DNA of 32,705 bases from Ruminococcaceae bacterium UBA1236 (GCA_002309055.1 DBWO01000022.1:29122-61826), one strand, 5' to 3'; numbered from the stretch's first letter, positions 8,476 to 16,120 are shown. Notes: a model not told the origin generated them from the sequence alone. Made by a program: numbers and translations.

Positions 8476-10336
8476 AAAATATGATGTGATAGTTATCGGA
8501 GCGGGGCACGCCGGCATTGAGGCGGGCCTTGCCTCGGCGCGCCTCGGAGTCAGAACGGCGGTTTTCACAATAAATCTCGACTGGGTGGGCAATATGCCCT
8601 GCAACCCCTCAATCGGCGGCACGTCAAAGGGCCATCTCGTGAGAGAAATTGACGCTCTCGGCGGCGAAATGGGAATTGCCGCGGACGCTAACACCCTGCA
8701 GTCCCGTATGCTCAATTCGGGCAAGGGACCGGCTGTGCACTCCCTCAGGGCGCAGATTGACCGCAGAGCGTATTCCGACTATATGAAAGGCACCCTCGAA
8801 AAGCAGGAAAACCTGTTTCTCAGGCAGGGTGAAATAACAGATATTGAAAAAGACGGCGATGAATGGGTGCTCACCACCCGCCTTGAGGCAAAGCACCGCG
8901 CGAAGGCGGTTATCCTCGCGACAGGCACCTTCCTCGCCGGCAGAGTATATATAGGTGACGTTTCCTATGAGAGCGGGCCGGACGGGATGTTCCCCGCCGC
9001 GCAGCTTGCTCTTTCGCTCAAAAAGCTCGGCGTTCCTACAAGGCGTTTCAAAACCGGCACTCCCCCGAGAGTTAACAGAAGAAGTGTTAATACGGAAGTT
9101 CTCGAGCCGCAGTACGGTGATGAGAGGATTGTTAATTTTTCTTTTTTGGAAAAAAGCAAGCCGGAGAACAAACTCCCTTGCTACATTGCCTTCACATCGC
9201 CCGAAACAAAGCAGATTATTCTTGACAATCTGCACCGCTCCCCTCTTTACAGCGGCAAGATTGACGGCGTGGGTCCGAGATACTGCCCGAGCATAGAGGA
9301 TAAGATAGTCCGCTTCGCCGAAAAAGAGAGGCATCAGATTTTTGTGGAGCCCTGCGGCGAAAAGACGGATGAAATGTACCTGCAGGGGCTCTCCTCCTCC
9401 CTGCCCGAGGATGTGCAGCTGAAAATCGTGCACTCAATTCCGGGGCTTGAAAAGGCGGAATTCCTGCGCACCGCCTACGCGATAGAATATGACTGCGTCG
9501 ATCCCCTCGCCCTTCGTCAGACTCTTGAGTTCAAGGATTTTGAAGGCCTTTACGGCGCGGGACAGTTTAACGGCTCAAGCGGATATGAGGAGGCGGCCGC
9601 CCAGGGGCTTGTGGCGGGAGTTAACGCCGCGCTCAAAATTCTCGGCAGAGAGCCGATGATTCTTGACAGAACAACATCCTATATAGGCACATTGATTGAT
9701 GACCTCACCACAAAAGGTTGTGCCGACCCATACAGAATGATGACGAGCCGCTCGGAATACCGCCTTGTTTTAAGGCAGGATAACGCCGACCGCCGCCTCA
9801 CGGAATACGGCTACAAAGCCGGTCTCATTTCGGAGGAACGCTATGCCCGCTTCAAAGAAAAACTCGACATGATAAACGCGGAGAAGGAAAGGGTCAAGGG
9901 CGTATCAATAAAGAAAACAGAGGAGCTCGACGCCCTGCTTGTTTCACGTGGAACAGTGCCTCTTGAGAAGGGACTCAAGATGGCGGAGCTTCTGAAACGC
10001 CCCTGTGTTGACTACGACCTGCTTGCGCCTTTCGACGAGGACAGACCCGATTATCCGCCCGAGATATTCGAGCAGGTTGAGATTGATATCAAATATGAGG
10101 GATATATAAAGAGGCAGGAGCAGCAGATTAAAGAGATGCGCCGCCTTGAGGTGCAGAAAGTTCCCGAAGATATTGACTATTCTGAGATAACGGGGCTTCG
10201 CCTTGAGGCCGCTGAAAAGCTCGGCAAAATACGCCCCGAGACCGTGGGTCAGGCGTCAAGAATTTCGGGCGTCTCCCCTGCCGACGTCTCCGTGCTGATA
10301 GTATTTCTTGAAAGGCAGAGAAAAAATGAATTATAA
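8459..10336 (+). CDS. mnmG: tRNA uridine-5-carboxymethylaminomethyl modification enzyme MnmG (GidA)
   Basis: A 625-residue FAD enzyme that, with MnmE, modifies wobble uridine-34 of certain tRNAs. The dinucleotide-binding motif GAGHAGIEAG is at about residues 14-23, followed by NMPCNPSIGGTSKGHLVREIDALGGEMG, which is near-invariant in MnmG. GTPPRVN, TSRSEYRLVLRQDNAD and the C-terminal helical domain are present. I chose the ATG at 8459 because it gives the standard start IYSAEKYDVIVIGAGHAG; a GTG at 8447 would add four residues, and neither has ideal Shine-Dalgarno spacing. It overlaps the glycosylase gene by 17 bases and rsmG by 11. The usual partner gene mnmE is not in the window. A parS site lies inside the coding sequence. 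Confidence 0.96.
   Translation: MIYSAEKYDVIVIGAGHAGIEAGLASARLGVRTAVFTINLDWVGNMPCNPSIGGTSKGHLVREIDALGGEMGIAADANTLQSRMLNSGKGPAVHSLRAQIDRRAYSDYMKGTLEKQENLFLRQGEITDIEKDGDEWVLTTRLEAKHRAKAVILATGTFLAGRVYIGDVSYESGPDGMFPAAQLALSLKKLGVPTRRFKTGTPPRVNRRSVNTEVLEPQYGDERIVNFSFLEKSKPENKLPCYIAFTSPETKQIILDNLHRSPLYSGKIDGVGPRYCPSIEDKIVRFAEKERHQIFVEPCGEKTDEMYLQGLSSSLPEDVQLKIVHSIPGLEKAEFLRTAYAIEYDCVDPLALRQTLEFKDFEGLYGAGQFNGSSGYEEAAAQGLVAGVNAALKILGREPMILDRTTSYIGTLIDDLTTKGCADPYRMMTSRSEYRLVLRQDNADRRLTEYGYKAGLISEERYARFKEKLDMINAEKERVKGVSIKKTEELDALLVSRGTVPLEKGLKMAELLKRPCVDYDLLAPFDEDRPDYPPEIFEQVEIDIKYEGYIKRQEQQIKEMRRLEVQKVPEDIDYSEITGLRLEAAEKLGKIRPETVGQASRISGVSPADVSVLIVFLERQRKNEL
9940..9955. promoter_or_regulatory. parS centromere site within mnmG
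   Basis: TGTTTCACGTGGAACA matches the Firmicute parS consensus (TGTTNCACGTGNAACA-type palindrome), with one arm differing by a single base. It is read through as codons of MnmG. ParB encoded at 12509 is the expected ligand. In Bacillus, parS sites cluster near the origin in the same way. Confidence 0.9.
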
Positions 10337-11036
10337 TCTTGAGCTTTTCAGAGAGAATATAAGCAAAGCAGGAATCTCTGTTTCCCCGGAAACAGAAAAC
10401 ACGCTTGACAGATTTGCGGATATGCTCATAAAAACAAATGAGCTTTTTAACCTCACGGCCATAACGGACCCCGACGGAATTGCCGTTAAGCATTTCGCGG
10501 ACTCCCTCTCCCCTATGGCGGTTTATGATTTTAAAGACAAAGCAAAAGTGCTTGACATAGGCACGGGCGCGGGATTCCCGGGTATGCCCTTGCTGATTGC
10601 CAACCCCGGCATCGACCTCACCTTCATGGATTCTACGGGCAAAAAACTCGATTTCGTCGAGGACTGTCTTGCTTCGCTCGGTCTCAAAGCGGAAACGCTC
10701 AAAGCGAGAGCCGAGGAAGCCGGTAAAGACGGTAAATACAGAGAGCAGTTTGATATCGTGATTTCGAGGGCGGTCGCGCCTCTCAATATCCTGTGTGAAT
10801 ACGCGCTGCCGTTTGTCCGGAAAGGCGGAGTGTTCATCGCGATGAAGGGTTTGGGCGGCAGAGAAGAGCTCGAAGGAGCGCGGAGGGCAGTTAAAATTCT
10901 CGGCGGAAAAATCAAAAGCGAATCGCAAGTTCATCTGACCGACGGCGAGAGATATATAATAGTAACAGAAAAAACCGCCTCAACACCGCAGGAATATCCG
11001 CGCGCGGGCGGCAAAATCAAAAAGAATCCGCTTTAA
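10326..11036 (+). CDS. rsmG: 16S rRNA (guanine-527 N7)-methyltransferase RsmG (GidB)
   Basis: A 236-residue SAM-dependent methyltransferase that adds the N7 methyl to G527 of 16S rRNA. The SAM-binding motif VLDIGTGAGFPGMPL is at about residues 75-89. NLTAITDPDGIAVKHFADSL before it is highly typical of RsmG, and the ISRAVAPL segment follows. The ATG at 10326 is behind AGGCAGAG and overlaps the mnmG end by 11 bases, the classic mnmG-rsmG pairing found near parAB in many Firmicutes. The C-terminus carries a short basic tail (GGKIKKNPL). Confidence 0.95.
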   Translation: MNYNLELFRENISKAGISVSPETENTLDRFADMLIKTNELFNLTAITDPDGIAVKHFADSLSPMAVYDFKDKAKVLDIGTGAGFPGMPLLIANPGIDLTFMDSTGKKLDFVEDCLASLGLKAETLKARAEEAGKDGKYREQFDIVISRAVAPLNILCEYALPFVRKGGVFIAMKGLGGREELEGARRAVKILGGKIKSESQVHLTDGERYIIVTEKTASTPQEYPRAGGKIKKNPL

Positions 11037-11049
11037 CGGAGAGAATGCA

Positions 11050-11259
11050 ATGGATATAAAATGGGATAACGGCGCGCAGATTACGGTCAAATCCGAAAAC
11101 GGTTGCGCCGTTATAAAGGCAAACCGGGAGGGACTGCTGTCGCTCGCAAACATCATGAATACTCTCGCGCATGAGAAGGACGGAGCGCACATCCATCTTG
11201 ACGAATTCAATTCACTTGAGGACGGCAGCGCGGAACTGATAATTGAAAAAGGGGAGTAA
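11050..11259 (+). CDS. Small protein resembling Imm32-type immunity proteins
   Basis: A 69-residue acidic protein with a GGAGAG ribosome binding site. The pattern is an early strand pair (AQITVKSENGCAVIKANREG), a helix (LLSLANIMNTLAH), the motif GAHIHLDEFNSL and a final strand SAELIIEK. The layout 'GL..LA..L..LA......H.HLD.....L..GS.ELII' recalls the Imm32 immunity-protein family, but I recognise it only by overall pattern. No toxin gene is adjacent: it sits between rsmG and the TfoX-domain gene with 2-14 base gaps, clearly in the same transcript. It could be a housekeeping relative rather than an immunity protein. Confidence 0.7.
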   Translation: MDIKWDNGAQITVKSENGCAVIKANREGLLSLANIMNTLAHEKDGAHIHLDEFNSLEDGSAELIIEKGE

Positions 11260-11261
11260 CA

Positions 11262-11576
11262 ATGGCGACAAGCAAGGAATATTACGAATACATCCGCGAT
11301 CAGTTATCGGAGATTGACGGCGTTACATACAGGCCGATGATGGGCGAATACATCATTTATTACCGGGGGAGGGTAATCGGCGGAATTTACGACGACCGCT
11401 TTCTTGTAAAGATTACGCCCTCTTCAGAGCACCTTATGCCCGGAGCGGACGAGGAGCTGCCGTATGAAGGCGGGAGTAAAATGCTTATGGTTGACGACCC
11501 GGATAACAGAGAGCTTCTCGCGGAGCTGCTAGGCGCTATGGAATCTGAAGTGCCCGCGCCGAAGAAAAAGAAATAA
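11262..11576 (+). CDS. TfoX/Sxy N-terminal domain protein
   Basis: A 104-residue protein matching the TfoX N-terminal domain alone: SKEYYEYIRDQLSEIDGVTYRPMMGEYIIYYRG, VIGGIYDDRFLVKITP and a C-terminal helix ending in basic residues (KKKK). In gamma-proteobacteria TfoX/Sxy is a competence co-regulator. In Firmicutes the single-domain version is common and its role is not established. The start follows GGGGAG 8 bases upstream and lies 2 bases after the preceding gene. It is last in its transcript, followed by a strong terminator. Confidence 0.85.
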   Translation: MATSKEYYEYIRDQLSEIDGVTYRPMMGEYIIYYRGRVIGGIYDDRFLVKITPSSEHLMPGADEELPYEGGSKMLMVDDPDNRELLAELLGAMESEVPAPKKKK

Positions 11577-11594
11577 ACAATTAATAACATTTTT

Positions 11595-11626
11595 CACCGC
11601 CTGTGGTTTCACGGCGGTGTTTTTTT
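11595..11626 (+). terminator. Rho-independent terminator ending the typA-rsmG run
   Basis: A stem of CACCGCC with GGCGGTG (11595-11601, 11613-11619), extended inward by GTG/CAC across one bulged T with a GTTT loop. A run of seven T follows. It isolates parAB transcription from the genes upstream. Confidence 0.9.
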
Positions 11627-11627
11627 A

Positions 11628-11643
11628 TGTTCCACGTGGAACA
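11628..11643. promoter_or_regulatory. Perfect palindromic parS site upstream of parA
   Basis: TGTTCCACGTGGAACA is a perfect 16-base palindrome fitting the parS consensus. It lies between the terminator and the parA promoter, 90 bases before parA, so ParB bound or spreading here could also influence parAB expression. Confidence 0.93.
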
Positions 11644-11672
11644 TTGTCCTGTTTCTCAAAATTATTTTGTCC

Positions 11673-11701
11673 TTGCATAAAATATAATGCTGTGCTATAA
11701 T
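11673..11701 (+). promoter_or_regulatory. Predicted sigma-A promoter of parAB
   Basis: TTGCAT (11673-11678), a 17-base spacer and a perfect TATAAT (11696-11701), ending 32 bases before the parA ATG. A second TATAAT-like hexamer at 11683-11688 lacks a good -35 box. Confidence 0.6.
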
Positions 11702-11733
11702 CCTCTCATATCTGAATTTTTGGAGCTGAAATT

Positions 11734-12504
11734 ATGGCTAAAACAGTTGCAATCGTAAACCAGAAAGGCGGCGTGGGCAAAACAACCACAGCCGTCAACC
11801 TCTCGGCCGCGCTCGGCAACAGGGGATATAAGATTCTGCTTGCCGACATTGACCCTCAGGGCAATTCCACAAGCGGCTTCGGCATTCTCAAAAAAGAAGT
11901 GGAGCATAACGCCTATGATATGCTTATAGGCAACTGCCCCGCGAAGGACTGCATTGTGAAAACGCAGTTCAAAAACGTGAGCATTATTCCGTCCGGTATG
12001 GATCTGGCAGGCGCGGAGCTTGAGCTCGCGGAGCTTGACAAAAGAGAAAGCCGCCTTAAAAACGCGCTCGCTCTTGTCAGCGCAGACTATGATTTCATCT
12101 TTCTTGACTGCCCGCCCTCGCTCGGCCTTGTCACTCTGAACGGCCTTTGCGCCGCGGACACCCTGATTGTGCCGATTCAGTGCGAATTTTACGCGCTCGA
12201 AGGCCTCTCACAGCTTATCGGCACGGTGCGCTCGGTCAAGAGACTTTACAATCCCTACCTTGAAATTGAGGGCGTACTCCTCACTATGTTTGACGGCAGA
12301 CTCAACCTTACACAACAGGTTGTGGATGAGGTCAAAAAATGCTTCCCCAAAAAGGTTTATTCCTCGGCAATTCCCCGAAATGTGCGCCTGTCGGAGGCTC
12401 CGGGCTTCGGAATGCCCGTAATGTATTACGACAAATCGTCAAAGGGCGCGAAAGCTTATGACAAGCTTGCGCACGAATTCCTTAAAGCAAACGGAAAGAG
12501 GTAA
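11734..12504 (+). CDS. parA: Chromosome-partitioning ATPase ParA (Soj)
   Basis: A 256-residue ParA/Soj ATPase. It binds DNA non-specifically in the ATP state and works with ParB-parS to segregate the origin region. The deviant Walker A motif KGGVGKTT is at residues 11-18, ADIDPQGNSTSG follows, and FLDCPPSLGLVTLNGLCAAD carries the Walker B region. Length matches chromosomal rather than large plasmid ParA proteins, and no N-terminal DNA-binding domain is present. The start is ATG behind GGAGC. It is followed 4 bases later by parB, with parS sites on the upstream side. Confidence 0.96.
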   Translation: MAKTVAIVNQKGGVGKTTTAVNLSAALGNRGYKILLADIDPQGNSTSGFGILKKEVEHNAYDMLIGNCPAKDCIVKTQFKNVSIIPSGMDLAGAELELAELDKRESRLKNALALVSADYDFIFLDCPPSLGLVTLNGLCAADTLIVPIQCEFYALEGLSQLIGTVRSVKRLYNPYLEIEGVLLTMFDGRLNLTQQVVDEVKKCFPKKVYSSAIPRNVRLSEAPGFGMPVMYYDKSSKGAKAYDKLAHEFLKANGKR

Positions 12505-12508
12505 GAAT

Positions 12509-13378
12509 ATGGCTGAAAAAAAACACGGACTCGGCAGAGGTTTTGAATCACTTTTCAGAGACAATTCCCCCGAAACGGAAATCGGCTCTCAGGCCGTAAT
12601 GCTCAAAATCACGGACATTGAGCCCGACAAACAGCAGGCAAGAAAAAAGTTTGACGATGAGGCGCTCGGTGAGCTCGCCGATTCAATAGCAAAGCACGGC
12701 GTGCTTCAGCCGCTGCTTGTAAGGCCGCTGACAAACGGCGGATATCAGCTCATAGCAGGGGAGAGGCGCTGGAGAGCGTCAAGAATGGCGGGGCTCACTC
12801 AGGTGCCCGTTATCATTAAAAATCTGTCGGACGAAGAAGCGTCCGTTATCTCCCTTATAGAAAACCTGCAGAGAGAGGACCTTGACCCCGTTGAGGAGGC
12901 AAAGGGCTATCATCGCCTCATAACGGAATACGGTCTCACTCAGGAGGAGGCGGCCGCTCAGGTGGGCAAATCACGCCCCGCGGTCACAAATTCACTGCGC
13001 CTTCTAAAGCTCCCGGACGAAGTTCTCGCCCTTGTGAGCAGCGGCGCCCTTTCGGCAGGTCACGCCAAGGCTCTCGCCGGCATTGAGGAGCGCAAAACCC
13101 TTATAGCTCTTGCGAATACGGTTGCCGACAAAGGCCTCTCCGTAAGAGAGACGGAGCGCCTTGTAAAAGCGGCGGGCAAGGTTAAAAAGCCGGCGGACAA
13201 AAAGCCCGCGAGGCGCCTTAGCTACTTTGACGAGGTTGAGCTTGCCATAAACAAATCCCTCGGCAGAAAGGCAAGAGTCGTTACCTCCGGCAAAAAGGAG
13301 AGCGGCACACTCGAAATCGCGTTTTACAGCAAAGAGGACCTTGAGGACATCGTAAAAGCCCTTACGGCGCTCGAATAA
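12509..13378 (+). CDS. parB: Chromosome-partitioning protein ParB (Spo0J)
   Basis: A 289-residue ParB CTPase clamp that loads at parS. The N-terminal ParA-contacting tail (KHGLGRGFESLF) precedes the CTP-binding domain, which has ITDIEPDKQQARKKFD, the GERRWRA motif at residues 84-90 and ENLQREDLDP at 118-127. The helix-turn-helix region is about 135-165 (GLTQEEAAAQVGKSRPAVTN), and a C-terminal dimerisation domain follows after a Lys/Pro linker. I used the ATG at 12509 (behind AGAGGTAAG), since the longer reading frame only extends into parA. No separate noc paralogue is present in the window. Confidence 0.96.
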   Translation: MAEKKHGLGRGFESLFRDNSPETEIGSQAVMLKITDIEPDKQQARKKFDDEALGELADSIAKHGVLQPLLVRPLTNGGYQLIAGERRWRASRMAGLTQVPVIIKNLSDEEASVISLIENLQREDLDPVEEAKGYHRLITEYGLTQEEAAAQVGKSRPAVTNSLRLLKLPDEVLALVSSGALSAGHAKALAGIEERKTLIALANTVADKGLSVRETERLVKAAGKVKKPADKKPARRLSYFDEVELAINKSLGRKARVVTSGKKESGTLEIAFYSKEDLEDIVKALTALE

Positions 13379-13396
13379 TATCAAGGGTGATATACA

Positions 13397-14758
13397 ATGA
13401 ATAAGAAGAGGGGGCTTGTGCTTCTCATCTGCCTTCTGCTTGTCGCAATCACGGCGCTCGGCGCGGTTATCGCAAGCAGGGCGCGCGCTCAGATTCCCAC
13501 AATCGGGGTAAACACCCCGGCGCAGAGCGATGCGGAAGAAGAGGAGCCCGAAACTGAAAAAAGCAAAATCAAAATAGATTATGCCCGCCTTGCGGCTTCT
13601 TTAACGGATGTGCAGGGCAGGGAGTTTACATCCCGTATGCTCGAAAGGGTTGATCCTGCGGTGCTTTCGGAGCTTGAGAACGCGGCAAAGCTCGGCGAAA
13701 TAGGCGACCCGCGCTTCAGGCAGATTACCGGCTACACAATGAACGCCTTCCTTGATAAATACGGCACAATGACGAGCCGCGACATGGGCGATAACGGCAC
13801 GGGTACATTTACTCTCGGCTTTACGGGCGACATCAATTTCACCGAAACGGGCTATGTTATGACTCACGCCTACAATATGCCGAACGGCGTGCTCGACTGC
13901 ATTGACGAAACGTTTCAGAATGAGATGAGAAGCGCGGACATAATGCTTATAAACAACGAGTTTCCGTATTCCGAGAGGGGACAGCGCCAGGTTGATAAGA
14001 AATACACCTTCAGGGCGAAACCCTCGCACGTAAAATACCTTTCGGAAATGGGCGTTGACATCGTTTCGCTCGCGAATAATCACGTTTACGATTACGGCTA
14101 CGACTGCTTTGTGGATACTCTCAGCACCCTTCGCAACGAGGGTATCTCATACGTCGGCGCGGGTATGACGGCGAGCGAGGCAAACGCGCCCGTCACATTC
14201 CTCGTAAACGGTTACAAGGTTGCCTATATCGCCTGCTCCGGTGTTGAGGACCCGATTAAAACCCCTGTCGCCACGGAAACCTCCTGCGGCATTATGGGCT
14301 CTTATGATAACGGTGAAGCGGTGCGTGCCGCCGTTGAGGAAGCGGCAAAAACAAGCGATTATGTAATCGTTTTTCCCCACTGGGGCTTTGAAAACACAAC
14401 CGTGCTCACAAACGCCCAGCACACAAATTCCCAAAAATGGATTGATGCCGGCGCAAGCGCTGTCATCGGCTGCCACGCTCATATCCTGCAGGGCATGGAC
14501 TATTATAAAGGCGCTCCCGTTGCCTACGGCCTGGGCAATTTCTGGTTTAACACAAGAGACGTTTATACCGTGCTCTACAAGCTCAACATCAGCGAAAGCG
14601 GCATAGAGTGTCAGATTGTGCCGGGCAGACAGGCTTACAGCGAAACGCGCTTTATTTCCGACCCCTCCGCGCAGAGGGTGCTCTATGACAAAATCATTTC
14701 ATGGTCGCCGAACAATAACATCGCCATTTCGGACGACGGTATAATCACGGAGAAATAA
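13397..14758 (+). CDS. CapA-family membrane-anchored metallophosphatase-like protein
   Basis: A 453-residue protein of the CapA/PgsA (PGA_cap) family. These have a calcineurin-like phosphoesterase fold and were named for poly-gamma-glutamate capsule synthesis. An N-terminal membrane anchor (about 5-25) is followed by an acidic linker (EEEEPETEK) and then by motifs FTGDINFTE, SLANNHVYDYG, FPHWGFENT, GCHAHILQG and GLGNFWFN. These supply the expected Asp, Asn and His metal ligands. The catalytic domain should lie outside the membrane. No pgsB/pgsC partners are present, so capsule synthesis here is doubtful; many Clostridia carry solitary CapA-like proteins of unknown substrate. It starts 18 bases after parB. 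Confidence 0.87.
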   Translation: MNKKRGLVLLICLLLVAITALGAVIASRARAQIPTIGVNTPAQSDAEEEEPETEKSKIKIDYARLAASLTDVQGREFTSRMLERVDPAVLSELENAAKLGEIGDPRFRQITGYTMNAFLDKYGTMTSRDMGDNGTGTFTLGFTGDINFTETGYVMTHAYNMPNGVLDCIDETFQNEMRSADIMLINNEFPYSERGQRQVDKKYTFRAKPSHVKYLSEMGVDIVSLANNHVYDYGYDCFVDTLSTLRNEGISYVGAGMTASEANAPVTFLVNGYKVAYIACSGVEDPIKTPVATETSCGIMGSYDNGEAVRAAVEEAAKTSDYVIVFPHWGFENTTVLTNAQHTNSQKWIDAGASAVIGCHAHILQGMDYYKGAPVAYGLGNFWFNTRDVYTVLYKLNISESGIECQIVPGRQAYSETRFISDPSAQRVLYDKIISWSPNNNIAISDDGIITEK

Positions 14759-14759
14759 T

Positions 14760-15902
14760 ATGACCGAAAAGCTTTACTATGCCGACGCTTATCTTTGGAA
14801 TTTCACAGCCAATGTGCTCTCCTGCAGGCAAAAAGGCAGATATTATGATATTATTCTCGACCGCACGGCCTTTTTTCCCGAAGGGGGAGGACAGCCCGGC
14901 GACAGGGGATATATAGGAAAAGCGAAGGTTGTTGACACGGTGCTTCGCGGCGGTGAAATCGTGCATGTGTGCCTTGACGCGGCTCAGGGGGAGTGCGAAT
15001 GCTCCCTTGACGGGGAATTCAGGTTTTCCAATATGCAGCAGCACAGCGGCGAGCACATCTTTTCGGGCATTCTCCATTCCCTTACCGGCTTTGACAATGT
15101 CGGCTTTCACATGGGCGAAAAGGAAGTTACCGTTGATTTCAGCGGCCCCGTAAGCGCCGGAACACTCAGGGAAGCGGAAATTAAGACAAACGAAATTATC
15201 TGGAAAAACGCTCCCATAACGGCAATTTATCCCGATGAGAGCGAAGTTTCATCCTACGATTACAGAAGCAAGAAAGAGATTGAGGGACAGCTTCGCCTTA
15301 TAAAAATCGAGGGCGCGGACCTTTGCGCCTGCTGCGGCACACACGTCGCCTTTACGGGCGAAACCGGTATGGTGAAGGTTATCACAAGCGAAAACTACAA
15401 GGGCGGCGTGAGGATCACGCTGAGAATCGGCAAGTATGCCCTTGAAGACTATACGGAAAAGAATAATTCTGTTTTGGAAATATCGGCCTCTCTCTGCGCT
15501 AAATACGGTGAGGTGGCCGAAGCGGTGGAAAAGCTGAAAGAGAAGCAGAATGATTTAAGAATTGAGCTGAATGAAGCGGTCAAAGAAACCGTCGCTTTAA
15601 GAGCGGCCGAATTCACGCCCGAAACTCCTTATGTCTTTGACAGCAAGGGCTCCGCGGATTTCGCGCGCCTTCTTGCGGACGCGGGCGCCGACAGGGTTAA
15701 AACAGCTTTCGCTTTTTCGGGCAGCGACGAAAACGGCTACAAATACGCCGCCGCCTCACGCTCAGAAGACGTGAGAGAAACGGGCAGAATCCTTAACTCC
15801 GCATTAAACGGCAGGGGAGGGGGCAAGCCCGAAATGATTATGGGCTCACTCTCCGCAAAGGCGGAAGAAATCAAAACGTTTATCAAGGATTTATCAAAAT
15901 GA
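14760..15902 (+). CDS. AlaX-type alanyl-tRNA editing protein with DHHA1 domain
   Basis: A 380-residue freestanding relative of the alanyl-tRNA synthetase editing domain, which hydrolyses mischarged Ser- or Gly-tRNA(Ala). The N-terminal part has FFPEGGGQPGDRG (about 39-50). The zinc site is QQHSGEH (H95, H99) plus CCGTH (C191, H195). A coiled stretch (about 225-270) and a C-terminal DHHA1-like segment with GRGGGKPEMIMGS follow, so this is the long AlaX class with a C-Ala-like end. It starts one base after the CapA gene's stop and shares its transcript. It is last before the SRP RNA promoter. Confidence 0.9.
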   Translation: MTEKLYYADAYLWNFTANVLSCRQKGRYYDIILDRTAFFPEGGGQPGDRGYIGKAKVVDTVLRGGEIVHVCLDAAQGECECSLDGEFRFSNMQQHSGEHIFSGILHSLTGFDNVGFHMGEKEVTVDFSGPVSAGTLREAEIKTNEIIWKNAPITAIYPDESEVSSYDYRSKKEIEGQLRLIKIEGADLCACCGTHVAFTGETGMVKVITSENYKGGVRITLRIGKYALEDYTEKNNSVLEISASLCAKYGEVAEAVEKLKEKQNDLRIELNEAVKETVALRAAEFTPETPYVFDSKGSADFARLLADAGADRVKTAFAFSGSDENGYKYAAASRSEDVRETGRILNSALNGRGGGKPEMIMGSLSAKAEEIKTFIKDLSK

Positions 15903-15922
15903 ATTATTTTGTAAAATAATGC

Positions 15923-15951
15923 TTGATATTGTGAAAATTATAATATATAAT
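15923..15951 (+). promoter_or_regulatory. Strong predicted promoter of the SRP RNA gene
   Basis: TTGATA (15923-15928), exactly 17 bases, TATAAT (15946-15951). Initiation about 7 bases later lands on the first paired base of the SRP RNA stem at about 15959. This agreement supports both calls. Confidence 0.75.
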
Positions 15952-15958
15952 AATTAGG

Positions 15959-16102
15959 AGCTTTTCCTTGGTCATGTGGCGTGTGGGTCCTGTGCGACAG
16001 GACACTGTGAACCATGTCAGGCGGGAGACCGAGCAGCATTAAGCGGACAGTCGTGTGCGCCACAGTTTGCCTGCCCGCCATGTGACCGAGGAAAAGCTTT
16101 TT
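15959..16102 (+). ncRNA. ffs: Signal recognition particle RNA (bacterial small SRP RNA)
   Basis: About 140 bases forming a rod-like RNA. The terminal stem pairs 15959-15981 with 16076-16098 over 23 positions, with three G-U pairs and no mismatch, and ends in a T-run. The apical Ffh-binding region is recognisable: GAACC, ATGTCAGG, a CGG-GAGA-CCG tetraloop hairpin (16022-16031, GNRA type), then AGCAGC and ATTAAGCGG. These match the symmetric and asymmetric loops of 4.5S/SRP RNA. Location just upstream of dnaX is as in Bacillus. It partners Ffh and FtsY for membrane-protein targeting. A 7-bp hairpin at 15987-16003 appears additional to the standard rod. Ends are approximate. Confidence 0.93.
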
Positions 16103-16120
16103 CAGAAAGGAAGTGAGAAT

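Noticed and set aside
8624..9433. Long minus-strand reading frame opposite mnmG (269 codons)
   Set aside because: It is antisense to a clearly conserved gene, has no family resemblance and is explained by codon bias of the plus-strand gene. The same applies to long antisense frames at 24070-24951, 25682-26647, 10128-10934 and 27213-27746.
13397..14758. Poly-gamma-glutamate capsule locus
   Set aside because: Only a CapA-like gene is present; pgsB/capB and pgsC/capC partners are absent, so no capsule locus can be claimed here.
16055..16120. Upstream ATG that would extend dnaX by 22 residues
   Set aside because: It lies inside the SRP RNA stem and the extra residues do not match DnaX; the TTG at 16121 has a good ribosome binding site and gives the family-typical start.
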